Shown: positions 1-6,794, numbered from the stretch's first letter. The stretch: 8,769 bases of DNA from QHBQ01 sp038230695 (GCA_038230695.1 JBBRMT010000206.1:1-8769); one strand, 5' to 3'. Notes: generated by a model not told the origin, from the letters alone. Made by a program: numbers and translations.

Positions 1-73
1 GTCACAGTTGCCCGTAGTGCAACTGCCCGCCCAGCTTACCTTCGGGTTCGCGGGCGTAGGTTAATGCCAAATC

Positions 74-682
74 ATGGCCGTTGGAATATATGGCTATGAT
101 TGTGGTAACTATGTCACGCTCGGTACGGAAGTGAACAGTGAACCCGATTTGTACCCCAGCGTGATGCAGACGCTCATTGCCGGGCTGCGCGATGCGCCGG
201 TGAACCTGATTGTTACGTTGGGGCGCGACAAGGAACCCGCCGAGTTCGGCCCCCAACCCGCCAACGTGCATATCGAACGCTACATCCCGCAGAGCTTGCT
301 GCTACCGCGCTGCGACCTGATGGTAATGCACGGGGGCAGCAACAGCCTGCTGGCCGCCCTGGACATTGGCCTGCCCATGGTAGTAGTGCCACTGATTGCC
401 GATCAATTCTTCAATGCCCATGTCATGCAAAGTATGCAGCTAGGACAGGTGGTACAAAGGGGGCAACTGACCCCGGCCAGTATCCGTACTGCAGTTGACG
501 AGACGCTAAACAATCCGCTATATCGGCAGAATGTGGCGAGTCTACAAGGCGAGATGCACGCTTTGCCCGATCAAAAAAACGCAGTGATGCTGGTAGAACA
601 GGTACTGGCTGAGGTAGATAATGCCACAACGTTACCGCCGCAGAACCCGGCGCAACAGTCTGACTGGACGTATGCTGGTTAG
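74..682 (+). CDS. C-terminal half of an MGT-family (GT1) glycosyltransferase, probably a truncated gene
   Basis: This is the nucleotide-sugar-binding half of a GT-B fold glycosyltransferase resembling the macrolide/UDP-glucuronosyl transferase (MGT) group. The family segment YVTLGTEVN is at residues 13-21. The donor-binding signature is at 86-111: HGGS (86-89), then GLPMVVVPL and ADQ with D110-Q111. Full members are about 400 residues. This frame gives 202, and the acceptor-binding N-terminal domain is absent. The same frame has a TAA at 62-64, and the other upstream frames do not resemble the family. Homology begins abruptly near position 110, so residues 1-12 look like unrelated joined sequence. 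The ATG at 74 has no convincing ribosome site. The 3' end overlaps the start of the downstream nuclease gene. Enzyme activity is unlikely without the N-terminal domain. The family call is firm; whether it is translated is unknown. Confidence 0.7.
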   Translation: MAVGIYGYDCGNYVTLGTEVNSEPDLYPSVMQTLIAGLRDAPVNLIVTLGRDKEPAEFGPQPANVHIERYIPQSLLLPRCDLMVMHGGSNSLLAALDIGLPMVVVPLIADQFFNAHVMQSMQLGQVVQRGQLTPASIRTAVDETLNNPLYRQNVASLQGEMHALPDQKNAVMLVEQVLAEVDNATTLPPQNPAQQSDWTYAG

Positions 683-1448
683 GGGCGCTAGCGGAGCCTG
701 GCATCTTCTGCAACGGGCTGGCTATGGGGCAAGGGGGGCAGCGCAGCTTGTGCCGCCTGCGCTTGGCCCGCGCTATCGCAGCGCCGCCAGCCTTAAGCGT
801 CATTCATTGACACTACTTTGCGTCGAAGTGGTGTTGATCGGGTGGGCGGCAACCGACAGCCGTGCCTGGTCTTGTGCCAGTTTGTGGCTAATTATAGCGG
901 GCGCATACCTTCTCTACCTGCTATGGCAGGGCTATCGCGCTGGAGCAGCCGACCTGAGCGACCCAGGCAATCAAACGCCTGCTGCGGCCAGTCAGCGCAC
1001 CCTAACTGCCCCGCCGCTCATGCCCGACCAAATGCCCAGAGATATGCGGCTTATCAGCCTGCATCAGATGCACCCAATTGCGTTCGAGCGATTGATTGGC
1101 GAAAACCTGTTTAAGAAGATCGGCTACAGAGTCGAGTATACGCCAGTATCAGGCGATGGTGGGGTTGACATTGTGGCGCGAAAGGGCGCGGAGGTTATCG
1201 CCATCCAGTGCAAACGCTACAAAGGCACGGTAAACGCCGCGATGGTGCGCGAACTGGCGGGCGTGTTGTACGATGGTCGCTTCAGCAAAGGTTATCTGAT
1301 CACCACCGGCACGTTCTCAGCGGCAACCAGGGCGTGGGCGGCTGGCAAGCCAATCGAACTGATTGACGGCCTGCAACTGATCAACTGGCTGGGTGATCTC
1401 GCGGTTATCGAGGCTTACCGTAACAACCAGATTGAGTGGTGGGTATAA
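672..1448 (+). CDS. Membrane-anchored Mrr-type restriction endonuclease-like protein
   Basis: The product has two parts: an N-terminal membrane anchor and a C-terminal Mrr-type PD-(D/E)xK nuclease domain. Numbering is from the ATG at 672 (258 residues). Two hydrophobic segments lie at about 45-61 and 67-86, followed by a Pro/Ala/Gln-rich linker to about 123. The nuclease domain begins near 130 with an HPIAFERLIGENLF helix. It continues through SGDGGVDIVA, with the likely metal-binding Asp at 166, and AIQCKRYKG, with the Q-x-K pair at Q179 and K181. It ends with the usual YLITTGTFS strand. The key residues look intact. A longer frame starts at an ATG at 621 (275 residues), which would overlap the glycosyltransferase by 62 bases. 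I prefer 672, an 11-base overlap that suggests translational coupling, but neither start has a strong ribosome site. Mrr relatives cut modified or foreign DNA; the role here is inferred. No methyltransferase lies nearby, so a type IV-like or housekeeping DNA role fits better than a classical R-M pair. Confidence 0.83.
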   Translation: MLVRGASGAWHLLQRAGYGARGAAQLVPPALGPRYRSAASLKRHSLTLLCVEVVLIGWAATDSRAWSCASLWLIIAGAYLLYLLWQGYRAGAADLSDPGNQTPAAASQRTLTAPPLMPDQMPRDMRLISLHQMHPIAFERLIGENLFKKIGYRVEYTPVSGDGGVDIVARKGAEVIAIQCKRYKGTVNAAMVRELAGVLYDGRFSKGYLITTGTFSAATRAWAAGKPIELIDGLQLINWLGDLAVIEAYRNNQIEWWV

Positions 1449-1502
1449 TACCAGGAACAGTAGCTCAGGGTGCAATAAGGCAGCGAATAATCGGGTGTGG
1501 GG

Positions 1503-2174
1503 CTAAACATCGCCAACAAACAGGAAGAAGCGTTGGCCGCCGGGCGCGGTAAAAGCGGCGTTGCTGCGGTCGTCGTCAGACAGAAAGCGCACTGCAAGAC
1601 CCTCGGCTTCAAGTCGGGCGATGCGCTCGGCCATATCGGCGGTGAAGTAGGTTATATGCGGCTGGTCGAAGTCGCTAGTCTGGTGCAGGCCAAGTACGAT
1701 CAGCCCATCGCTGAATATGCCCCAGGGGTAAGGTTCGTCCGAGACGAGGAACTGCTCGAAACCCAGCTTCTGCCAGAAGGCGATCGCCGCATCGCGATCA
1801 GCCACTGGCAAAGCGAACTCGCCGAACTTGCCGAGTTGGGAGATGGGGTTGCGGCTCAGGGACGTGCCATCTGGCATCGGCACGCTGCTGGGTTGCGCAT
1901 CGAAATGCACGCGCAAACCGTCGGGCGTGGTGAAGCTGGCAACATCACCGTTAATCGCCGCATCAACCTCAAGTGTTGCTAGGGTGGCAAGGTCGCTGCC
2001 CGCGTATCCAAGCGTTGGTGTAGGTTCGTCGCCTACCAACAGGCGAATATTGATACTGCCGTCGGTAACGACATCTTTGCTGACCGCCTTGAAGCCGAGC
2101 CGCTCATAGAACGCCATCGCCCCTGCAATATCCTCGACCGTCGTCCTAATCTCCACGTAATCTCCTGCTTTCAT
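1503..2174 (-). CDS. Two-domain VOC (glyoxalase/bleomycin-resistance superfamily) protein
   Basis: The protein has 223 residues and two tandem vicinal-oxygen-chelate modules. Each has the typical opening strand plus an 'AxxFYxxLGF' helix. Module 1 spans about 6-95 (AMAFYERLGF at 19-28) and module 2 about 117-223 (AIAFWQKLGF at 130-139). The superfamily includes glyoxalase I, dioxygenases and drug-binding resistance proteins. Metal ligands are not obvious: E8 and E119 sit where a His or Glu is often found, and H90 and H164 are further candidates. Substrate and metal dependence therefore cannot be called. The ATG at 2174 is preferred because an AAGGTGG ribosome site lies 9 bases upstream. A GTG at 2216 in the same frame would add 14 non-conserved residues. 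A good sigma-70-like promoter precedes the gene. It converges on the nuclease gene with 54 bases between them and no clear terminator. Detoxification or antibiotic binding is plausible but unproven. Confidence 0.85.
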   Translation of the reverse strand: MKAGDYVEIRTTVEDIAGAMAFYERLGFKAVSKDVVTDGSINIRLLVGDEPTPTLGYAGSDLATLATLEVDAAINGDVASFTTPDGLRVHFDAQPSSVPMPDGTSLSRNPISQLGKFGEFALPVADRDAAIAFWQKLGFEQFLVSDEPYPWGIFSDGLIVLGLHQTSDFDQPHITYFTADMAERIARLEAEGLAVRFLSDDDRSNAAFTAPGGQRFFLFVGDV

Positions 2175-2183
2175 TCTTATAAC

Positions 2184-2190
2184 CCACCTT
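2184..2190 (-). promoter_or_regulatory. Ribosome binding site fixing the VOC gene start
   Basis: On the minus strand this reads AAGGTGG, one mismatch from AAGGAGG. It lies 9 bases before the ATG at 2174, which favours that start over the in-frame GTG at 2216. Confidence 0.65.
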
Positions 2191-2233
2191 GTCTGGCTTA
2201 TGGTTTGCTGGCCCACAATGTCGGGTTGATTGA

Positions 2234-2261
2234 ATTATAGCACGATTGTTCTAAAATGCAA
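2234..2261 (-). promoter_or_regulatory. Sigma-70-like promoter for the VOC gene
   Basis: On the minus strand, TTGCAT (2261-2256) and a perfect TATAAT (2239-2234) are separated by 16 bases. Transcription would start near 2227, giving a leader of about 50 bases to the ATG at 2174. It lies back to back with the promoter of the acetyltransferase gene. Confidence 0.65.
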
Positions 2262-2276
2262 GGGTCGAAAATACCG

Positions 2277-2305
2277 TTGCCATTTCACCCATGATAGAAT
2301 ACAAT
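2277..2305 (+). promoter_or_regulatory. Sigma-70-like promoter for the acetyltransferase gene
   Basis: TTGCCA (2277-2282) and TACAAT (2300-2305) are separated by exactly 17 bases, each one mismatch from consensus. It points toward the broken acetyltransferase and is divergent from the VOC promoter, with 15 bases between the two -35 boxes. The promoter looks intact although the gene is interrupted. Confidence 0.6.
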
Positions 2306-2389
2306 ACAGCATCGCAATTATCTTTATGCCAAATTAAAGAGCAATCTACGAGGTAAGCTACGATTGACGGAAAACATATTACCCCAGAG

Positions 2390-2866
2390 GTGCGCCTGGC
2401 TGGCGAATCCGACCTGCCTGCCATCGTAGTCATCGCCAATCAGGGCATCGAGGAATGGGCCACGCTCGATACGGAGCCGCGCACTCTGGTGGAGAGGCGG
2501 CAGTGGCTCACCAGTCATGACACTCGCCATCCCGTGTACGTTGCGGCGGTTGATGGGCAGGTGATTGGTTGGGCCTCGCTCAACTGCTTCAATCCACGTG
2601 GCGCTTACCGCTTTGTCGCCGACCTGTCGGTATATGTAGAACGGAGTTAGCGGGGGCAAGGAGTGGGCAGCGTGCTGATGGTTGAACTCATCACGCAAGG
2701 GCGTAACCTGGGTTATCACAAGCTGGTACTGACTGCCTTCACCCACAGCGTCGCCGCGCTTAAGATGTACGACAAGCTCGGCTTCCGCACCGCTGGTGAC
2801 TACCGTGAGCAGGGGATGCTGGATGGCCGCTGGGTGGATACCCATATTATGGAGCTTATCTTGTGA
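2390..2866 (+). pseudogene. ArsN1/phosphinothricin-type GNAT N-acetyltransferase interrupted by an in-frame amber codon
   Basis: One reading frame encodes a complete GNAT enzyme of the ArsN1/PAT (arsinothricin/phosphinothricin acetyltransferase) type, except for a TAG at codon 87 (2648-2650). The first half (1-86) carries the family segments NQGIEE, DTEPRTLVERRQWL, VIGWASLN and ADLSVYVERS. The second half (88-158) resumes in the same frame with the acetyl-CoA loop RGQGVG (88-93), then GYHKLVL, MYDKLGF and the typical C-terminus LDGRWVDT. An aromatic residue, Trp or Tyr, normally sits at the TAG, so one base change explains it. The frame is otherwise free of damage, which suggests a recent event, a sequencing error, or amber readthrough. 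The start is uncertain. GTG 2390 gives the usual length but has a poor ribosome site, and the frame is open upstream to a TAA at 2354 with no ATG, only a possible ATT at 2363. An internal AAGGAG (2658-2663) lies 8 bases before an in-frame GTG (2672). Family members acetylate amino-acid-like herbicides or antibiotics. Confidence 0.83.
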
Positions 2867-2902
2867 GGACACGAATGGGAACTGCAATCGAAGGAGAGAG
2901 GA

Positions 2903-2938
2903 GGGGCGCACCCAGCGGTGCGCCCCGCATTTCTTTTT
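2903..2938 (+). terminator. Rho-independent terminator between the acetyltransferase and purF
   Basis: A perfect 10-base stem, GGGGCGCACC (2903-2912) with GGTGCGCCCC (2917-2926), encloses a 4-base loop and is followed by a T-rich tract ending in TTCTTTTT by 2938. It suits transcripts arriving from the acetyltransferase gene. In the purF direction the same hairpin is followed only by a mixed C/T tract, so it may act weakly both ways. Confidence 0.85.
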
Positions 2939-2942
2939 AATC

Positions 2943-4487
2943 CTAACCCTTAATCGCTAACCTCACCAGCGCCAGCCCCTCGGCCTCTTCCTTCTCGCGC
3001 TCACCTACCACGTCAACTGCCTCGGAAACGCGGCGGCGGCGGGCTTCGAGGTTGAGCTTGCCCATCTCCAGTTGCACCGGCACGGGGTAGTCGCCGTTGA
3101 AGCAGGCGAAGCAGTTGCTGCGCTCCGGCAGGCCGATTGATTGGCGCAGACCCTCGATGCTGAGGAAACCGAGGCTGTCCGCGCCAATGTGGCGGCAGAT
3201 TTCCGGCACGCTCATGTTCGCGGCGATCAGCTCGTCGCGGCGGGCGGTGTCCACCCCCAGATAGCAGGGATTGATCATCTCAGGGGAGTGGATACGGACG
3301 TGTACCTCTTTGGCCCCCGCTGCCCGCAGCAGGGCAACTAGCGGCGGGGTGGTGGTGCCGCGCACGATGCTGTCGTCCACCATTACCACCCGCTTGCCGC
3401 GTAGCACCTCCGGCAGCGGGTTGAACTTGAGGGCCACGCCCTGACTGCGTAGCCGCTGGTCGGGCTGGATGAAGGTGCGGCCAATATAGCGGTTCTTGAT
3501 CAGCCCCTCGGCGAAGGGCAGCCCCGCCTCCTGGGCGTAGCCAATCGCTGCAGGCCATGCGGTGTCCGGCACGGGGATAACGATGTCGGCCTCGGCTGGG
3601 TGTTCGCGGGCAAGCTGGCGACCCATTTCAGTACGCACCATGTATAGCGAACGGCCATTGATGACGCTGTCGGGGCGGGCGAAGTAGATGTACTCGAAGG
3701 AGCAGAGCGCCTTGCGTTCGCCGGTGGGGTAGAGGGTGCGGTGTTCACCATCGGCATCAACGCAGACGATCTCACCCGGCTCCAGTTCGCGTTCGATGTG
3801 TGCGCCCACTGTCTGCAAGGCGCATGACTCGCTGGAGAACGCCCAGCCACCGTTGTCGAAGCGGCCCACACACAAAGGACGCACACCCAACGGGTCACGC
3901 ACCGCATAGAGCGCGGTGGGGGTGAGCAGTACCAGCGCGTAAGCGCCGGAGATGCGGCCCATCGCAGCCCTTATCTTCTCCGTCCAGTTGCGCCCTGGCA
4001 TACTGACGATCAGCTTGGCGATCACCTCACTGTCGCTGGTGCAACTGAAGGTGTAGCCGTGTTCGCCCAGTTCTTCGCTAATATAGGCAGCATTGACCAC
4101 GTTGCCATTGTGGGCAATCGCCAACTCGCCGAGGTCAGGGTCGTTGACCACAATAGGCTGGGCATTAGACTTGATGCTGCTGCCGCTGGTGCTGTAGCGG
4201 GTGTGTCCGATAGCGATGTGACCAGATAGGGCGGAAAGATCGCTCTCGTCGAAGGCGTGTGCCACCAGCCCCATGCTGGTACGCACACGCAGGCGCGTCC
4301 CACCATCGGCAGTGGCGATGCCCGCGCTTTCCTGGCCGCGATGTTGCAGCGCATAAAGGCCAAAAAAAGTGACGCGAGCTACTTCAAACTCGCGTCGGGG
4401 GTCGTATAGGCCAAAGACACCGCACTCCTCATGAAGCCTGTCCTGGTCGTCACTACGATGGGAGTTATAGAAGTCTTGTCCGTTCAC
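2943..4487 (-). CDS. purF: Amidophosphoribosyltransferase (glutamine PRPP amidotransferase)
   Basis: This enzyme catalyses the committed step of de novo purine synthesis: PRPP plus glutamine gives 5-phosphoribosylamine. Counting from the GTG at 4487 (514 residues), the nucleophile Cys22 lies in HEECGVFGLY. Members are processed to expose this Cys, so residues 1-21 would be a cleaved propeptide. The glutaminase half shows HTRYST (about 95-100), HNGN (about 126-129) and TSDSE (150-154). The transferase half shows the PRPP loop VVMVDDSIVRGTT (367-379). Cys262, Cys408, Cys459 and Cys462 match the four [4Fe-4S] ligands of the Bacillus-type enzyme, so this is the iron-sulfur class rather than the cluster-free E. 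coli class. There is no ATG before the catalytic Cys. A GAAGGG ribosome site lies 8 bases before GTG 4487 and 5 bases before TTG 4490, so GTG is preferred. It follows purL on the same strand after 66 bases and is probably co-transcribed. Confidence 0.97.
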   Translation of the reverse strand: MNGQDFYNSHRSDDQDRLHEECGVFGLYDPRREFEVARVTFFGLYALQHRGQESAGIATADGGTRLRVRTSMGLVAHAFDESDLSALSGHIAIGHTRYSTSGSSIKSNAQPIVVNDPDLGELAIAHNGNVVNAAYISEELGEHGYTFSCTSDSEVIAKLIVSMPGRNWTEKIRAAMGRISGAYALVLLTPTALYAVRDPLGVRPLCVGRFDNGGWAFSSESCALQTVGAHIERELEPGEIVCVDADGEHRTLYPTGERKALCSFEYIYFARPDSVINGRSLYMVRTEMGRQLAREHPAEADIVIPVPDTAWPAAIGYAQEAGLPFAEGLIKNRYIGRTFIQPDQRLRSQGVALKFNPLPEVLRGKRVVMVDDSIVRGTTTPPLVALLRAAGAKEVHVRIHSPEMINPCYLGVDTARRDELIAANMSVPEICRHIGADSLGFLSIEGLRQSIGLPERSNCFACFNGDYPVPVQLEMGKLNLEARRRRVSEAVDVVGEREKEEAEGLALVRLAIKG

Positions 4488-4495
4488 CAATGTGT

Positions 4496-4501
4496 CCCTT
4501 C
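4496..4501 (-). promoter_or_regulatory. Ribosome binding site deciding the purF start
   Basis: On the minus strand this reads GAAGGG. It is 8 bases from the GTG at 4487 and only 5 from the adjacent TTG at 4490, so GTG is the better start. Both codons are in frame. Confidence 0.55.
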
Positions 4502-4507
4502 ATCTGG

Positions 4508-4557
4508 ATTGTAGATAACAGAATGTAGATTATAGTTCCTGATCTGCAATCTGCTAT
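4508..4557. repeat. Degenerate heptamer repeats in head-to-head orientation in the purL-purF gap
   Basis: Four adjoining 7-base units run on the plus strand at 4508-4535: ATTGTAG, ATAACAG, AATGTAG and ATTATAG. They fit the consensus AWWRYAG. After an 8-base core (4536-4543), two units run in the opposite orientation at 4544-4557. Read on the minus strand these are ATTGCAG and ATAGCAG, which fit the same consensus. The arrangement also makes a 10-base inverted repeat, 4507-4516 with 4542-4551, with nine Watson-Crick pairs plus one G-T pair when read on the plus strand. The last unit touches the purL stop codon. It could be a small repeat element, a protein-binding array or an RNA hairpin between purL and purF. 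The pattern is visible; its function is unknown. Confidence 0.5.
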
Positions 4558-6794
4558 CATAAATCGGCAATCGCGGCAGCGCCACGCCACGCCGCCTGCA
4601 ACTCAGCCAGATCAACATTCAATTCCACACCAGTCAGCCCGCTGCCTTGCTTGCCAACCATGCCAATAACCGTGAAAGGCAGATTGGCCGCCGCTGCCAT
4701 CTCGCGCAGTTGGCTTACACCAGCGGCATCGAGTTCGCAGATGATGCGCGAGGGCCACTCGCCAAACAGCGCAGCATCGCGGCGCAACTCATCGCCAACC
4801 GGCAATTCCAAATCAATGCCGCAGCGGCCAGCCAGAATCATCTCGGCCAGGGCAACAACGATACCGCCATCGCTAACGTCGTGGGCTGCCCTAATTATAC
4901 CATACTCGGCGGCCTGAAGGTAAACTTTCTGCAGCTGCGCTTCCAAATCGGCATCAAGCGGCGCGGGACGACCATGCGGCGCACCCAGCGCCATAGTGGC
5001 GTACTCACTGCCGCCCAGCCCATCGCCTTCCGCTGGTTTGCCAGGGCCGAGCAACACAAGGCTGTCACCCTCGTGCCGCAAAGCGAGGCCGATGGCTTTG
5101 CTGGCATCCTCCAGTAGCCCGGCCATACCCACAACCGGGGTAGGGTAGATGGCAACCCCGCTGGTTTCGTTGTACAGGCTGACGTTGCCGCCAATAACCG
5201 GGATGTTCAGAGCGCGGCAGGCATCGGCCAGGCCATGCACGCTCTGCTCGAACTGATAGAAGATTTCGGGCCGCTCCGGGCTGCCGAAGTTGAGACAATC
5301 AGTAAGCGCAATCGGGGTTGCGCCCACCACCACAACGTTGCGGGCCGCCTCGGCCACCGCTAGCTGGCCGCCGCGATAGGGGTCGAGGTAGCAATAGGCA
5401 GCGTTGCAGTCAGTCTTGAAGGCCAGCCCCTTGCGTGGGTGCCAATCCTTCAGTCGGATAACCGCTGCATCGCCTTCGCCAGAGGTAAGCATTGTGTTGC
5501 TCAGGATAGTCTTGTCGTATTGCTCGTAGATGTCGGCTTTGCTGGCGAGGTTGGGGCAGGCCAGCAGTTGCAATAGGGTGGCAGTATAATCGGTCGGCAC
5601 TGGTATCGCCCCGGCCATATCATAGGCCCACTCCTGGTCAAGATAGGCGGGGCGACTACTAGCTCGGTTATAGATTGGCACCTCGTCAGTGAGGATGCGA
5701 GCGGGGATGGCAGCAACCTCCTCGCCATTATCGAGTACCCGCACCAGCCCATCGGCGGTGGTCTCGCCCACGATGTCGCTGTGCAACTCCCACTTATCGA
5801 ACACCGCTTTGACCTGCGCCTCGTAGCCACGCCGCACGATGATCAGCATCCGCTCCTGGCTCTCCGACAGCATCACCTCATAGGCGCTCATGCCCTGTTC
5901 GCGGCGGGGAACGCGGTCAGCATGGAAGATGACCCCGGCCTCACCGCGACTGGCGCACTCCACCGTGCTGCTGGTCAGCCCCGCCGCGCCGAGATCTTGC
6001 ATCCCCACAATCCAATCGGTTTTCGCCAGTTCGAGGCAGGCTTCCATCAGCAGCTTTTCAAGGAATGGATTGCCCACCTGCACTGCTGGGCGGCGTTCCT
6101 CGCTGCGCTCATCCAGCACATCGCTGGCGAAGGTTGCGCCGTGGATACCATCGCGCCCGGTGTCTGCGCCAACCAGCATCAACAGGTTGCCCGCGCCGCC
6201 CGCAGTTGCCTTGATGATCTCACTCTGCCACGCCACTCCCGCGCACATCGCGTTTACTAGCGGGTTATCGGCATAGGGTTCGGCGTAATACACCTCACCC
6301 GCAATGGTGGGAATGCCCAGGCAGTTGCCGTAACCGCCAATGCCTGCAACTATGCCGCTTACCAGGTAGGAGGTGCGAGGATGCTCAGGTGGGCCAAAGC
6401 GCAGCGAGTCGAGGATGGCTACCGGGCGTGCGCCCATAGTGAAGATGTCGCGCACAATGCCGCCAACGCCGGTGGCCGCGCCCTGATATGGCTCGACCGC
6501 ACTGGGATGGTTGTGCGACTCGATCTTGAACACCACACAAAGGCCATCGCCAATGTCCACCACGCCCGCGTTCTCGCCCGGCCCCTGCAACACGCGGGGG
6601 CCGCTGGTGGGGAACAGCTTGAGCAGCGGTTTGCTCGACTTGTAGCCGCAATGTTCGCTCCACATCGCGCCAGTCATGCCCAGTTCGACCATGGTGGGGG
6701 TGCGGCCCAGCTTCTGTACCAGCAGGTCATACTCAGCGCGGCTGAGGGCGACCTCGGCCAGCAAACGGTCATCTACAAGGGGGTGGTTGTTCAA
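4557..6794 (-). CDS. purL: Phosphoribosylformylglycinamidine synthase, large catalytic subunit
   Basis: PurL makes FGAM from FGAR, ATP and ammonia in step 4 of purine synthesis. At 745 residues it is the small form, which works with separate PurQ and PurS. Those genes are not in this window. The order of motifs is complete. MWSEHCGYKSS (44-54) contains the active-site His48. IESHNHPSAVEPYQG is at 91-105, followed by the glycine-rich GVGG (109-112). GMQDLGAAGLTSS is at 264-276, DCLNFGSPERPEIF at 499-512, GGNVSLYNET at 535-544 and HDVSDGGIVVALAEM at 638-652. One oddity is LFGEWPSR at 676-683, where the family usually has a Ser after GE. The start is TTG at 6794, supported by an AAGGA ribosome site 6 bases upstream; no ATG start fits as well. 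An extended -10 promoter lies about 35-65 bases upstream, and purF follows 66 bases downstream. Confidence 0.97.
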   Translation of the reverse strand: MNNHPLVDDRLLAEVALSRAEYDLLVQKLGRTPTMVELGMTGAMWSEHCGYKSSKPLLKLFPTSGPRVLQGPGENAGVVDIGDGLCVVFKIESHNHPSAVEPYQGAATGVGGIVRDIFTMGARPVAILDSLRFGPPEHPRTSYLVSGIVAGIGGYGNCLGIPTIAGEVYYAEPYADNPLVNAMCAGVAWQSEIIKATAGGAGNLLMLVGADTGRDGIHGATFASDVLDERSEERRPAVQVGNPFLEKLLMEACLELAKTDWIVGMQDLGAAGLTSSTVECASRGEAGVIFHADRVPRREQGMSAYEVMLSESQERMLIIVRRGYEAQVKAVFDKWELHSDIVGETTADGLVRVLDNGEEVAAIPARILTDEVPIYNRASSRPAYLDQEWAYDMAGAIPVPTDYTATLLQLLACPNLASKADIYEQYDKTILSNTMLTSGEGDAAVIRLKDWHPRKGLAFKTDCNAAYCYLDPYRGGQLAVAEAARNVVVVGATPIALTDCLNFGSPERPEIFYQFEQSVHGLADACRALNIPVIGGNVSLYNETSGVAIYPTPVVGMAGLLEDASKAIGLALRHEGDSLVLLGPGKPAEGDGLGGSEYATMALGAPHGRPAPLDADLEAQLQKVYLQAAEYGIIRAAHDVSDGGIVVALAEMILAGRCGIDLELPVGDELRRDAALFGEWPSRIICELDAAGVSQLREMAAAANLPFTVIGMVGKQGSGLTGVELNVDLAELQAAWRGAAAIADL

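Noticed and set aside
1442..1452. Palindrome GGTATAATACC containing a TATAAT at the end of the nuclease gene.
   Set aside because: It has no suitable -35 element, it overlaps the stop codon, and no plus-strand gene follows.
1497..2109. Plus-strand frames across the VOC gene.
   Set aside because: They are antisense to a protein with two obvious VOC modules, a ribosome site and a promoter.
2321..2340. Short inverted repeat TCTTTA/TAAAGA in the acetyltransferase leader.
   Set aside because: Its six AT-rich pairs around an 8-base loop are too weak to call a regulatory hairpin.
2324..2911. A 195-codon minus-strand frame opposite the acetyltransferase.
   Set aside because: It is the shadow of the GNAT frame, which has clear family motifs across both halves; the antisense protein resembles nothing.
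4529..4534. TATAAT on the minus strand between purL and purF as a separate purF promoter.
   Set aside because: No good -35 lies at 16-18 bases, and the hexamer is produced by the heptamer repeat pattern. A weak internal promoter is not excluded.
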